Assembly: GCA_019914995.1 (NCBI GenBank)
Contig: CM034130.1
Coordinates: 3,348,001-3,412,000, forward strand
Length of the DNA: 64,000 nt
DNA from: Acanthochlamys bracteata
Lineage: Eukaryota; Streptophyta; Magnoliopsida; Pandanales; Velloziaceae
Direction of reading: 5' to 3'
In this document: in pieces, positions 49,359 through 62,765 of the stretch
Layout: every line of letters starts with the position of its first letter
Numbering within the stretch: position 1 is the first letter of the stretch
Notes under the pieces: generated by a model
Databases searched by the model: none
Told to the model about the DNA's origin: nothing
Seen by the model: the letters and a program-made list of their open reading frames with translations, nothing else
Program-made: the position numbers and the translations under genes

Positions 49359-51047
49359 TCCTATGTAGGGTTGTTTTGGGCATTTTAGTCAATTGGAAGG
49401 TGTTCACATAGCCAAATGGTTTTTTTTTTGTTTTTATGAATTTATATATTTATTTTCCCCAATTGCTGACATTCTAAGTTCTCCTTTGCGGTAAGAGTTG
49501 CCCTGGCGGTCCCCCGGAACGGAGCAACTTGCCCATTGTATCATCAATGACATTTTGGTATTGTAACCTTAAAGTCAATAATATAAGCAGCATATGAGTA
49601 CTGTTAGAGCTTTTTATGGGGTTTTACATAAAGGTTTACGGATCTCCTTTTCCTATGGAGAAAACATTTACTGTCAATGTGTGGGTGCTGGCTTTGTAGT
49701 TATGTATGTTGTTCAGTGTGCTAACGCCTTCTTGTAAAGTTTATGATCAAATCTTTATGGCATCTCTTAAATTCAATACATAAAACGAATTTCTCTTCGA
49801 AGCAGGGTTCCACATTTGAAGGTTTTCTTTGATTCGTAAACAGAATTTGTTTAACCATTAGTTATGGCCTAGTTGTAGGGCACCGTTTTCAACAAAAATG
49901 CTACTCTTTTTCGGGTTAAATCACTAGTGCATGCAATAAACTACTGGTTCCTAACGTTTCATCGAAGTACCGCCATATGTTGCAAAAGGAAGGAAAAGAA
50001 AGGCATACATGTATCCATAGCATATCTTCTACATAATCTGAATCAAAAATTTCTAATTCTACATACAAATTTTTTGGTATCCCTCTGCTAAAGAAAGGCA
50101 ATTAAAGCCGTCGAGATCATGCTCTACCAGGGAATCGCATATTATTTAGCCTTTAGAGATAGATCACTACTGCATTCCCCTCCTCATGAGGCCCTTGAAA
50201 TCCAATGCTGTCTGTCAAAAGAAAAAGGTGCATGCTAGGATATCCATTGGTATAAACCTCTTCCTGTTCCACTTCTAGCTAGAAAGTCCACAGCATATGC
50301 CATGGCTTATGCTTCAGAGCATACCATCGGTTGCACGTTATAAAAGCCGGCATTGTTTGTTTGGAGATTGCGAAGAGTTAAAACTGAAAGTTTGAGCTGA
50401 AGTCAGTAGTAGGGTATCTCTCCTTTGGAAGGTTACAGTAGTTAATTGGTTTCATGGTCAGGATAACTAGTCTTGCTCTCTAGCTTCTTGATTCGTTGCT
50501 GTACTACTTCTGCCAAAGGAGAGTTGCCCTATCACTGTCTTGAGCTTTTGATTACAGCATTCAAAGATCGATTTTGCCCGCCGTTAAACACCGTAAGCTT
50601 TCAGTCGTAAAACGTGTTTTTCTTTTTCCTCTGAAGAAACCACTGCTTCCTTCAAGTTATTAAAGCAGCAAATTATCATATCAACATATAATGGAGGTAT
50701 TCTATTTAATATTATCAGTTAATTTATTTTTATCTGCAATGATACATATTGTCAGTTCCTATTTTCAAAAGTTTAAGGTATGCAGATAAATGTAACATTT
50801 GTAACAATCTAAAATTTGAAATCAAATATGCTGCTTATTAATTATATAAAAAAATAGAACAATATTTTTCTAGCAATAGCGAAACATATCTGAATATATC
50901 ACAAAATATCAAGAACTAAAAAGCCTTGTTATAGAACAAAATTTACAAAACACTTGGTACTAGAAATCAAGATATTAAAAATCAAACAAACTTGGCATTG
51001 GAGAAGTATTCATCTCCGGATGCTGCTGCATGCATGAGCTTTTTTCA
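49359..51047. other. GET3a 3' flank and intergenic DNA
   Basis: The first few hundred bases are probably GET3a 3' UTR (T-rich run near 49420; aataata at about 49578). Nothing convincing follows, although 50100-50640 has gene-like base composition without an identifiable exon. Confidence 0.35.
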
Positions 51048-51461
51048 TCATCTCCTGCTTCTCAATCTCATCGCTGGTCGGCAGCCCCATCGCTTTCTGC
51101 CGTTGATCAAACTCATCTTCTCTACAACGCTCCTCGTCTCTCCGTCCAAATCCAACAACTTGCTCGTCTCCGGTTGAACCTTCTGGGTATCGATCTCAAG
51201 TTTCCGTTCACCAAAACCTTCCTCGAATCTCTCTGGTTCCGCTTCGTCAAAAGAATCGAAATTGTCGAACCGTCTTCGACGCTCCAGAACAGTGGTCAGT
51301 GTCCTTATTGATATCGCATGAGATGGATTTCGATTTGGTGCCTTCAGGGATTGGGATTGAAACAGTGAGTTCTTGTAAGGATCTGTGTCCATGAGTACCA
51401 GTGTCCTTATGGTTATCTTCTTTCTCGTTAATGATGTTCTTCTCTGCATGATCTGCTGCAT
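51048..51461 (-). CDS. Unidentified single-frame basic protein, 137 aa
   Basis: Open from MQQIMQRRTSLTRKK to RPAMRLRSRR. Basic at both ends, acidic in the middle (FDNFDSFDEAEPERFEEGF). The frame is open for about 50 further codons upstream without a better ATG, which is Ser/Lys-rich. I recognise no domain. The surrounding 51.05-51.60 kb is richer in G+C than its flanks, and a (GTT)n tract follows at 51592-51612, as often found in plant 5' UTRs when read on the minus strand. It could be a real small gene, the last exon of a larger one, or chance. Confidence 0.35.
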   Translation of the reverse strand: MQQIMQRRTSLTRKKITIRTLVLMDTDPYKNSLFQSQSLKAPNRNPSHAISIRTLTTVLERRRRFDNFDSFDEAEPERFEEGFGERKLEIDTQKVQPETSKLLDLDGETRSVVEKMSLINGRKRWGCRPAMRLRSRR

Positions 51462-51591
51462 GGAGAACGACTGTGGAGTGTTCTTCTTGTTCTTCTTCTC
51501 TTCTACTGCAGGGGTGTGATGACTACTGCTGAATGAAGAACGATAACCGCCATGGTTAGAGCAAGAGATCTAGGAATTGAAGATCAGTGTT

Positions 51592-51612
51592 ATTGTTGTT
51601 GTTGTTGTTGAG
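51592..51612. repeat. (GTT)n / (CAA)n tract
   Basis: Short triplet tract just upstream, on the minus strand, of the open frame at 51048-51461. Confidence 0.8.
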
Positions 51613-51719
51613 GTTTAGGTGAAGGGAGAAAAGTAGGGCATACGTAGAGTGATGTGAAGGAAGAAGGGGGAATGAGTATTGTTTCCTAGTTTTTCTTCGA
51701 CCGTTCGAGTTCTATCTGT

Positions 51720-52455
51720 CGGTTAATTTTATTTTTGGTTTAAATCACAATTCAGTATATAGTTAAGTTAATAAAAAAGTATTTTAAAAAAATTAGTCCA
51801 TAGTTAATTAATAATAATTAATTATTTAAAAATTATATTAATATAACTCAATAAAGGTATTAAATTTTTACTAAAAGTTAACTTTTATTACTCACTCGTT
51901 TTATATTCTAATAATTGCTTTTGATAAAAGAACCCACATTTAATCTATTGATTACAATATGAAAAGATAAATAACTATTAAGGATTTTAGTCACCATTGT
52001 CAAACGTTTAGAAGTGTTTATAAAGTAAAAAATATTTAAAAGATTTTTTTAAAAAATAAAATTGACTTTTTTACATTAAAAAATAAAAATTATACATACA
52101 AATATTTTACAACATACAATTTTTTTATATATTTAAATTTTTTTAAAAATTGTAAAATATAGTAGAAATTATTTTAAAAGGTAAAATAATTATTTAAAAT
52201 AATAACCACTTCAAACCACAATGTCAAACTTCCCTAAATCAGTCACTATTATATATACATCAACTTCTTTCAGTAGCTATTAGTTAGCGAAGTCGCAGTA
52301 GATATAGGTTAATATTTTTTATTTTTAATTAAATTATCTATAGCCACTTAAAAAAATCAGGTTTCATCTCTATTTTGTGTATTATTAGCGACTGAATGTT
52401 CAAGTCGCTATAATGTAGTCGGTGTTTATTATTGTTACCTCTAAAAGTTTGAGTC
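51720..52455. other. AT-rich DNA with MITE-like stretch
   Basis: 52000-52235 begins 'tgtcaaacgtttagaagtg' and ends 'cacaatgtcaaac', with an almost pure A/T interior; it resembles the possible MITE at 22373-22607, but the ends are not resolved. Confidence 0.3.
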
Positions 52456-52463
52456 GTGGTAAG

Positions 52464-55400
52464 CATAGTTTTAAAACCCAACTCGGTTAAGGACGGATCA
52501 CCAAGTCACCGATTAATCAAACGGATCATCAGATCAACCCACTGGGTCAAATTGGATTATCAAATAAATATTAATATATTAATACAAGTATAGACACTAT
52601 AGCAACTATTTAACAGCACTAGAGGCAATTTTTATGTATGCAGTATGCATATACAAGCTTACTAGGCTTGGCACTGGAGGCATCTCACCAGCAAGGCAGC
52701 AACACTGAGGTTGCAAGAGATCTGGCAGAGGCAACTCAGCAACAACCTTTTCCAATTTCCAGACCACCAGAGGCTGCTAATCAATGAGTTCTGAGATTTT
52801 TTCAGAACACTAGAGCATCAGAGATTTCCAATTGCACAACAATGAAAAAAAACTTCAACAATAGTAAAGTTATTAACCAATGTAAAGATTATGAACAAGA
52901 AACTTGTATCACCCTATTGTGAACCACTCAAGAAGAAATCAGTAAAAAAAACATCAAGTCTTTTGCTATAAAATTCTAAACACAGACAGGCTTTATGCAT
53001 GTATTCAAACTCAGATAACATAATTCTCCTGAATTAGGCCTCATTAATTTAATCCAATCAAGTTTCTGCTACTTAAGGCCATCTTTCAAAAAATTGGTGC
53101 TCATGGAACATACTCCTTGATGCCTAAAGCCTCTAATTTTGCCTCTTATGTTATAAAGGAAGTTAACCTATATAGTTAGAGATTCTAAAATTCTGTTCCA
53201 ATCATTGTCCAAATCATGATGCTGGCATAATTTTACATCAATCCAGATGAAATCAAGCTTCAGTATGATATAAAGTTCAAATTCCAAAACTTGCAGACTA
53301 GAAAGGAAAAAAGAAAATGAACTTCGACCTTTATAGGGAAAAAAAAACAAATATTTGCTAACCTAACAATAAGATGTTTAACAGACATAAACTGCCATCA
53401 GCATATTAGCTACTAACCACCTTATCAAGTAAAGCTCCTCTCACCAACCTGAAACCAAGATAAATGGCTAAAAAATGTGTAGAACTTCATAACCTTTTAT
53501 ATTCCACAAAATAACATATCCTAAAAGATGTTATACCCATAAGTTTACAACATGAAATCATCATGACAAAGAGAAAACCCAACTCTAATTAAAGATCTAT
53601 ACCTAGAACGTAGAACCAGCATTCTTGTTGCATCTAATATATCTTGTAATTGAACAGCACTTTTCAGCTTTGTCTGCAGAAGCCAGAAGAGCTAAGATGA
53701 ATAGTTATGAGGGCAAAAAGATACACAATGAACAAGAAACAACGAACAACCATCAAGAATTACCTCAGCTCTCGGTCTTCCACTGTTGTACGTCAGCATT
53801 AAATCTAATAGTTTCTCTTCTATAACTTTCAGCTTCACCTTTTGCTTTGGCATACGATCACCACTTGAGGGGTCACCATAAACATAAGAAAAGAATATGC
53901 ACATAGCAGAAGAAACTTTCAAATGGACAACATAGGCATTTCACTTACTGACGGATAAGTTTCATCTAGCCACCATCTTGAATTTGGAAGCATAAATCTC
54001 GATACTTGATAAAAGTTTCATAAGAGAACATTAAAATCAGCAAAACCATTTTAGTCTCTTTATGCCAAGTAAAGAGATATGGAAATGTTACCTATGCAAC
54101 AGCAAGACTGCAACAGACACATGATTCCAGAGAGCCTACCTGAACTCTACTCCTCTATTGTAAATTTGAATACTTGTTCCATATGTTGCATATTTGAATA
54201 CCATTCCAGCAAATACAAAAAAACCAAACAAAATTCAAAACATTAAATCATTCTAAGTTTGCTATAATAAGCCTGCTACAAAACAGAAGCAACCTATAAT
54301 GTATGCTTATAAGTGTTAAACATCAATAAACTTACATAGTTCTTCAAAGTTAAAAGTGTTTAACAACAACAATTAGAGCATGTCCTCATAAAGTCATAAT
54401 GAGACTAATCATCTCCCTCTTCATATCATCATCGTCAAACTTAAGGTCTTCAAGGTTCTCGGCATCTATAAAGTATAAACCATTATATTTCATAAAATCA
54501 ATTCTTAAATTCATAATCTAACACTACTAAACAAAAACCAAAAAGAAAAAACAAACTTACTAGTAGTGAGTTTATTTTGAATTGAACATGCCGCCATTTC
54601 TCTATAAAATGCCTCTAATTCTTCATTAGTTAAAGTCGAAGGTTCATCCATGAATATCCACTCATCGTTATCACCAAATCCTTCAACATCTATAGGATCA
54701 TAGCTTTGACTCTTGAAATATTCCTAATATATATAAATAATTTATCAAAAGAAGCATATAGAACTACAACTATCACAAGAAAATAAATAATAAATTAATA
54801 TATATTACATTTTTATTAACCTCAAATTATAATGAACATATACAAGATCATTAAGCCGTTGATGCTCCAATCTATTTCTTTTCTTGGAATGGATATGCTC
54901 GAAAATGCTCCAATTCCTCTCACATCCTGAGGCACTACATGTTTGGCTTAAAACACAGATTGCCAACTTTTGGAGATGCTTAGCACTATTTTCATATAAT
55001 AACCACCATTCATCTCAATTAGATCAAGAGTTTTAGAAAAAAAAAAATATAAATAACAAGTTTCATATGCAAAACAGAAACAACCATATGTTATAAAAAT
55101 GAAGATTAAATAAGCATTTAATAATCATTATCTGGAGCCATAGATACACGGTTAGCTATAGCAGAAACACATCCAAAATCTCCTTCTGTGGTTCTAAAAA
55201 ATTTCATCTCACCAGTTAACTTACCAATAAGATCAAAGTCTCTATAAGCAAACTTCTCTATAACATCCAAAAGTTCAGAAACAGCAGGAGAAGTCCTATC
55301 AGCTGAAGAGTTATCATATTGATAACGGGGATTAAGCCAATACCCAGCTGCATGCAATGCTCTACTTAACTACTTATCTCATCTGTTAGTAATAATGCGC

Positions 55401-57451
55401 AAATATTGTTCAACTCTGCCCTTATCCCTTTTGGAACTCCTTAACATTTCAGCTTTAGCACTATGAATAGCCTCCAATAAATACCCCATACAAGGCCTGT
55501 CATCACTATCAACAAGGCGAAGAATACGGACTAAAGAAGAAGTAAGCTTTACGACATTAGCACATTCTGTCCAAAAGCTTGGAGTTAAAACATCGTCGAC
55601 AAATTTCTTACCTTTACTTTCTCTAGCATAAGCTGAAGTTGTCCATTCCTTGGATGTTACCATAGCTCTCAATGCATCTTTCTGTGATAATATACTTTGC
55701 AATGTAATAAAATTTGTTGCGATATGAGTAGGAGCTGGTCGAAAAATTTTCCTCCCATGTGTAAATTTTCGCGTCAAATATAAAGGGAAACAATGATTAT
55801 AGATATACTTTTTTATTCTAGATGCATGACCACTAAGTTACTAACTTCATCCAGCTTAACAATATCTTGAAACATCAAATTAATGCAGTGGGCAGCACAA
55901 GGAGACCAAAACAAACCTGAAAATTCTTTCTCTAATAGTTTACCGGCAGCAACATAGTTAGAGGCATTATCAGTCACAAAGTGAACAACATTCTCAGCAC
56001 CGACATATAAGACAACTTCTCTAAACAATTTATACAACATATTTGCAGTTTTTGAAGCATCGGAAGCATCTACATATTTGAGAAAGACCGTACCTTTTGA
56101 GCAATAGATTAGAAAATTTATAAGTGTTTTCCTATTTCGATCGAACCATCCATCGGCCATGATAGTGCATCCAGTCTTCCTCCATTCATCTCGAAAGCTC
56201 TCAACATAGTGCTTTATCTCCTCAACATTCTTATTCAACAAAAAATTTCTGAAAATATGATAGCTAGGATCTTTGTAACCTTCACCCATACTTACAATAG
56301 CATCTATCATCGGTTGAAAGTACATAGAGTTAGCAGCATGAAAAGGAATACATGCATCAATCATCCATTTGCATATTGCAATTCCACATCTTTCTGCATG
56401 ACACTCTTAATAGTTGGCTGTGCATTAGGAATGGTTCTCAGAATGAAATAAGAACCAACCATAATCTCTTTACCTTTTCTACTTGCATTTTCAGACTGTC
56501 CAGTGCCACTGCTACCTTTGCTTATGCGACTTTCTGTAGTGAAACTTGCATGTGCTGGAACATCTTCAAAGTCACTAGCTCTACTGTATGCTCGCTCCTC
56601 CAACTGCAAGTGTTGTTGGCTAAATAGGTTCTGTTCATCCAGCATTTCTTGATGTCTTCTTTTTTTTTAAACATAGCCATCTATATTTAGCTTAATCTGA
56701 TAACGGACATCAGAAGGAACATACTTACAAGCTCCGACTTCGCCTTTCACTCCAGCTAAGTGTTGCTTAACTCTGTTGATATCGCCACCTCCAAAAATTC
56801 GTGAACAATAACTGCATATCAACTTCTTCTTATTTCTACTGTCCGTAGCGTCTGACTTTTTGCAGTGGCTCCAAGCAAGATCAGTTTTACCTCTTGAAAT
56901 ATTCTGATTTTGTGGAATTGATGGCTCGGTGGGAGTCGGATCAGTGGGTTCAGCTGGAGCAGAATCCATGTCCGAGCAAAAATGGCTGCAGCAGAGAGGA
57001 ATAGCAACAAGAAGACCACGAGGGATGCAATTTCCAAACGAACAGCGAGAACGAACGAGCGAGAACGCCGAGAAGCAATACACTGGACTCAGAAATCAGA
57101 ACGCTGAGAAGAAGAAGACACGATCGGCAAATCGATCGGTGCCGGGAGAAAAAGATTTTGCGGCTGCGGATAAATGCACGAGCGAGAATGAAGAACTTAA
57201 TTTAGAAATACCAAACCAGTGATCACGAAGTCACGAACCCATTTTTGTTTTTTTTGTTTTAAGATTTTTTTTAATAAATAAAAACACCGAGTCGACCTGC
57301 TCAACCGGATCAATGAGTTGACCCGGAACTCGGCTGGATCGATCCGGGTTGCTTGTGCAACCCATTTTTGTATCGACTCGACCCGAAATCGGTGCCGGGT
57401 CGCTAGTTTCCGGTCCGACCCGGCCGGTCCGGGCCGAGTTTTAAAACTACG
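52464..57451 (-). mobile_element. hAT transposon copy B, 5.0 kb, perfect TSD
   Basis: Flanked by identical 8-bp gtggtaag (52456-52463 and 57452-57459). Ends are catagttttaaaacccaac on the left and, inverted, cgtagttttaaaactcggcc on the right. Same architecture as copy A: a transposase pseudogene in the half nearer the right end and a long non-coding segment (about 52.6-54.4 kb) downstream of it. The terminal motifs differ from copy A (aaaacccaactcgg rather than accggaccgg), so B belongs to a sister subfamily. Confidence 0.92.
54386..56969 (-). pseudogene. BED-finger hAT transposase, frameshifted (copy B)
   Basis: Homologous to copy A over its whole length. The frame starts MDSAPAEPTDPTPTEP, then BED finger (CSYC, HLAGVKGEVGAC), KKRRHQEMLDEQNLF, catalytic region MADGWFDRNRKTLINF and VTDNASNYVAAGK, hAT signature SPCAAHCINLM, and the dimerisation region at about 55000-54815 (GCERNWSIFEHIHSKKRN, DLVYVHYNLRL). 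The tail contains VEGFGDNDEW and an Asp-rich end near 54440. Lesions: a frameshift/stop near 56670 beside a T run, another near 56400, another near 55830 and a stop near 55375, more damage than in copy A. The finger cysteines and both acidic residues of the core are still present. Confidence 0.9.
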
Positions 57452-57459
57452 GTGGTAAG

Positions 57460-58684
57460 TGAGTAATAACATAGAAATGTAATTGGCGTAAACATAAAGC
57501 TAACTAAGAGCTTATTTTAAATGCCCCAAATTTTACCCTCTCTCCTCAAATCTGAAGTTGACTTTTCTTTCAGTTTACTATTTAAAAATTTATCATTTTA
57601 ATTTTTAAAAGTCTAATTTTTACTTCCAACCCACTTTCAAATAATTTTTGAATATCAAAATTAAACTAACCTTGAACTCACTTTTTAAAGATTTTACTTC
57701 TCTCTTTCTATATTTGTGGAACTCAGCGTATTTAAAACATAACCTAGGTGATAAAAAAAAAGTTATTCATTTATGTATTAGAGTAAAGATATATTATCTA
57801 TTTTACTTGTAAGCATTATCTGGTGTTCTATTTTATCTTAATTTTTCCTATATATCACTGTTGCAAAATCATCAATAGTAAATCAAAACAAGGAAAAGAA
57901 CATCAAAATAATTAGATCTATGGTAAAAAAAAAAATCAACATCCTCAATTGTTCTTGGCTTAAAATATTTTGATAAATCTTGAAAATGTAGGCTAAAAGC
58001 TCTACTAATTCTTTCTAAAATTCTAGCAAAATTGACTTTAGGAGAAAGAATAAGTTATGAAACTTAGATAATCTCAAATTTATTTTTATTTTAACACCAT
58101 TATGATGTGTTTTATCATTCATTTTTTCCCTTACAATTCTTTATCAAGTATCATAATTAATGTCTCATCCATCTCTCTTATGAATATGAAGTCTAATTCA
58201 CAAATATTTTGCTTTAATTGAAGCCTATTTGTATTCATATAAGTAATACAAACTAAAATAAACCTTCTGTTTAACATAAAATTGGTGAACAAAATAATAC
58301 TTAACTATATTTTCAAAAGATAAATCATATACAAAATTTTAAGGGGGTGCTTTAATTATGTAAGAGTAAGTTTAAATTTCATAAAATTAGAGTTCCACGA
58401 GAAATAAAATTCATCGAAAGTAGCCAAAATTTTTGAAAATAGTCAATCAGTAATTCATAATGATAATTAAAATACGTAAAATAAAATTTAAAATAAAATC
58501 TTAATATAATTAGAGTTCGGTGTGGAAGTTAAAATAGAATTTATAATAATTAAAATATGTAAATTATCAAACTCAAAATTTAGAAACAAAATAAAATTTA
58601 GTGGTAATTAAAATATACCTTAGCAAATCACATTAATATTTGAATGCCGACGCTCAACAATTTCTTTAATTCATAAGGAGAACT
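57460..58684. other. AT-rich intergenic DNA between hAT copies B and C
   Basis: No coding signal. 58340-58640 contains short repeated 'aataaaattta' and 'taattaaaatat' stretches, probably an AT-rich repeat. Confidence 0.4.
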
Positions 58685-59254
58685 CTAATAACCAAAGTTC
58701 GCAAACTCGAACCGGGCGTTGATTCGGATTGCAGTCCGAGTCAACAGTTTTTAAGTTGACCCGGCTGGTCAACAGGTTGTCCTACCGGCTCAACTAGTTA
58801 GTAGTGATCTGCCAACTTCATATAGTGCCAACCACTCCAAACAGCCTACAATCAGCTATTACGATAACAACATTAACAAATAATAAAACAAAACATCCAC
58901 ATAGTACCAAAATTATAAGTTACAACACAACAACAATCATGAACCATTAACAAATACAACCATCCACTCATCCAAATAGTCATCTAGAGACCTAAAGAGC
59001 CATTAGCTATCCAAATAGCAATCAATACAATCATCACAGCCATTCAGACAGCAATCCAGACAGTTCAGAACAAGCAATTATTTAAAAAGTTCAACATAAC
59101 TTCAGAATTGAGAATTTAAATACATAGAATATGGCAACACATATTTAACACTGATCATTTAAATGCACAAGTCGAAGTTCAACAAATATATCACTTCCAA
59201 TCCTAGAATTCAAGTTTGGTACCAAGTAACTACCACATTTAGGACCTAAACAGT

Positions 59255-59545
59255 CTTTTGCATTCAGGCATCCAAGACCACTAGCCTTTTGCATCCAGTA
59301 GTCCTAACATTCAAGGCTAGTATCCCTTTGCATCCTAGCATCCAAGTCAGTAGCCTCTGGCATCCGGCTGTCCTAACATTTATGTATTCAAGCATTTAGA
59401 TTGGAAGGCGTCCAGTAGTCCCTACATCCAGCATCCACCAAGCATTCAGGTATCCAGCACAAAGCATCCAGACATTCAGACAATCTAGCATCCAGCATAA
59501 GGCATCCAGCTCCAGGTATCCATCATCAAGCATCTTAACATCAGT
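59255..59545. repeat. Imperfect GCATCCAG-type short repeats
   Basis: Close to twenty occurrences of gcatccag, catccaag, cattcag and variants, irregularly spaced. It occupies the same relative position in copy C as the 'caagaaaaaaaa' tandem repeats occupy in copy A. Confidence 0.8.
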
Positions 59546-60959
59546 CCTTAAAATCAATGATAGAACTGTAACTAAATACATGGAGATGCATATAGGTGCT
59601 GAGAATTGAGATAGATATAGAAACAGAAATGAGAACGAAATAGCGTCTATACCCTACAGAACTTAAAAGAGTCATATATTACTATCATTCACTGACTTGT
59701 TCTTAAACCACATACTAAAAGAAAACTTATTCTTGATGCTTGCCGATAAGATGTTCTTGAATCATTGAACTAGAAGAAAAGCATGGAACATGTTTTATCT
59801 ATTGAGAGTATATAATTAAAACTTCTGAAGCATATAATCAGAACAGGCTCCAACTGAAACTTAGAATAATGTAGTTACTAGAAGCATATAATCAAAACTT
59901 CTCCAAACTAGAGAACATGCTCCAATTGATTCAGAAGTTACTGAATTAAGAACCTAAACAAATCAGTAGTTAACTGCACCCTTTCCATCCGACCGATGGA
60001 ACTTATATTCAAGTCATGCAGTACAACTAGCAAAAACGTACACATGCAAGTGAATATCCAAAATCACAAATTTCATCACTTGAAAAATAACAACAACCAC
60101 TAGTAAAACATAAGTACAAACCCATGTTCAAAATATGGCCCCGTTTGAACGTGCTCAAACTTTTGTGTTTTTAAAGTAAAGCTGCTTTAGAGTGCTGTAA
60201 ACGGCTGTGAAATTTTTGCTATAAAAGCAGCTTTATGCTGAAAAGTGTTTGGATAAATTATTACTGTATCGTGTTTTTTAATGCTGAAAGCTGAATGAAG
60301 TGTTTGGCTAAACTTATACTTATTTCTATATAAAGTATATAATGATTGAAATGACCTTATTGATATATTATCAAATTTATAATTCTTTGTTAGATATTAC
60401 TTACTTTTTTAATTTTAATATTTTTTATTATATAATAATTGTATAAATACTTGATATTAATATTTATAAATTTATTAGCATATTATATTTTAGTATAAAT
60501 CAGTAATTAAATTAAATAATATTTATTATAAAATTGTTATATGAATTTATTGATTTCAAATAATATTTTTATCTAATGATTAAATGTTTCTTATATTTTC
60601 TTATATGAAAATAGCTTATATTAAACTTTTAGAATAATATTTATGACTTTTAACCTTCATTATAACATCCATGAATCTTAAAATTTCAAATCAATACTTT
60701 GAGTACATTTACTTTGAAATGAACTCTAAATACACAAACTAAATTGAATATTTAATGACAATCTCCAGAACAATGCACTATGGATCAAATTTAAAGCAGT
60801 AATTCTCATTCAAATATTATCCATACAAATACACAAAAATTTTCTTTAAAAGCATCTTTTATTTACAACTGAAAAGTCTAAATAACTCGAACAAAATTTC
60901 TTAGATTCTCCCTATTTCTTATGTGTTGGGAAGTGGCCTGGGATGGTTTTCTCCTTAGC

Positions 60960-62395
60960 TACAGGGGCATCGCATCACCACCAGTACAACTTGCTACTCC
61001 AGCACTTGCAGAATCTCCACCAATGAATGCACCACTACCGTCACCACCAATGAAATCACCTACAAGATATGATGCAAGTTAACTAAAGTTTACACAATAA
61101 TGTATAAGAGATCCTTACTACATAACCAAATTAATAATAAGTGTGGAACTATAGATTATCATTCAAGCTAGATTCTATAGAAAGCAAATTAATAAAAATG
61201 GGGCTCATGATATTTATGCCTTCACAAGCTTTGAGAAGTTGTGAACATAACTAATCCTTGGACAAAGTAATCTTGCCATCATGGTTCTGGCTCTCTTTTC
61301 TAATGGCTAGAACCATAAGAAAAACTAAAAAAAGCTTAGCAATTAACACTACTCATATAGTATGGGAACTCATGCTACATATAACATGCATTTGCATATC
61401 ATACAATATAAGAAAACCATTAATATAAGTTCAAATCAAAATTTTCAGGCCCGCACCAGGCAACAGAAAGTTGCTTGAATATATCTAAATGAACAACTGG
61501 AGAGGTTCTAGTTAGTATCCATTTCAACACAAACTAAAACTTCCATATTAGTTAGTAGCATTAAGGTTTTCAACACAAGCTGGAATGCAACAATCTATCA
61601 CATGCATAGCATTCAAACACTACACACAATGAAAAACCATCATAGACTTACATCTGCACGCTAGGTCACCCTAGCTAACATCCATTTCAACACAAAACAA
61701 TAAAAAGAGAAAACTTTCAAATCAGTGAATAGCTATTCTGTTTGTGGTGCAAACAAACAAACCAGATAAGACTTAATCCATATATATTAATTCAAGCTAT
61801 AATGATTCATTTAGTAAAGTAGGAGATTTGTAAATCATATGTCCACTATTATATACATGTACAATAAAATTAATCCTGATTTTCTCATCAAAGTAGAAAT
61901 TCCTCAAATCAAATTATAGCTCAACAAGAGATCGCAAATAAAAGGAACAATTACGTACTGGAAAATCACTAGTTATGCATCAATCATTAACACTAGTTAA
62001 TGAAAACACAAGCAAAACTTTACTTCCAAAAATTCACTGTCCTACTGAGTTGAATCTGTGAACTTACAATGATGTGGCCTTAGATCATCAAATCCTTCTA
62101 GTCAAACAATCAGATCTGAATGTGCGCTTTCTGCAACAAAAAAAGAGAAAAAAAAAAAAGAAACGAAAACAGAAGAAGCTTCAATCTTTAAACCAGACAA
62201 TGAAATCAAAATGAATGATATCATCAATACTTACACTTAATCTGAATGAGATTCTGCGAGAGAATTTAAGAAAAATGAATAAGATAAAATTAATACCGAT
62301 TAACAAAATCAAACATTAGAGTTTTGTAACTTGAGAAGAAACAGAGAGCTTACAATTGGTTCTGCCATGATTCCCTTAACCTTCGTTGAAGCCAT
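60960..62395 (-). pseudogene. Possible captured gene fragment in nested transposon
   Basis: On the minus strand a start MASTKVKGIMAEPI (about 62395-62353) is followed by a GTAAGC donor. About 1.3 kb later, after a 'cttgtag' acceptor at about 61059, a Gly-rich frame GDFIGGDGSGAFIGGD continues to AMPL and a stop near 60962. Joining them is my inference; middle exons may exist. I do not recognise the protein. It could be a host gene fragment carried by the element or its own accessory gene. Confidence 0.3.
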
Positions 62396-62529
62396 GGTCA
62401 AAAAAATCGAAGCTTTCCCTTTGTCGGAAGTTGTCGAAGATAAATTAAAAACCCTAGAAATCAAATACTAAAATTTGTAACTTGAGAAGAATTTAATAAT
62501 AGCCAAAGGGGCCCGATGCACCAGCGAAC

Positions 62530-62765
62530 GGAGTTTTACCAAACTGATGGCAGCAGGATGAACGGCAACGAATGAAGAATGCCGGAGGAAAAGAAACGAC
62601 AAGATCAGCACCGATTTAGGATTTCGGCCGATATAGAATTTATGGCCCAACGTACTGGCGATGCTAGTTATACCAAATTGACGGCAGTAAGATGAACGAT
62701 AGCGAATAAGAATGCCGGAAAAAAATATAACAGGATCGGCATCGAAATTTAGAGAATGATCGCTG
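62530..62765. repeat. Tandem duplication of about 145 bp in nested transposon
   Basis: 'ttaccaaactgatggcagca' to 'gatcagcaccgatttag' (about 62536-62620) recurs, diverged, as 'ttataccaaattgacggcag' to 'gatcggcatcgaaatttag' (about 62667-62750). Confidence 0.7.
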
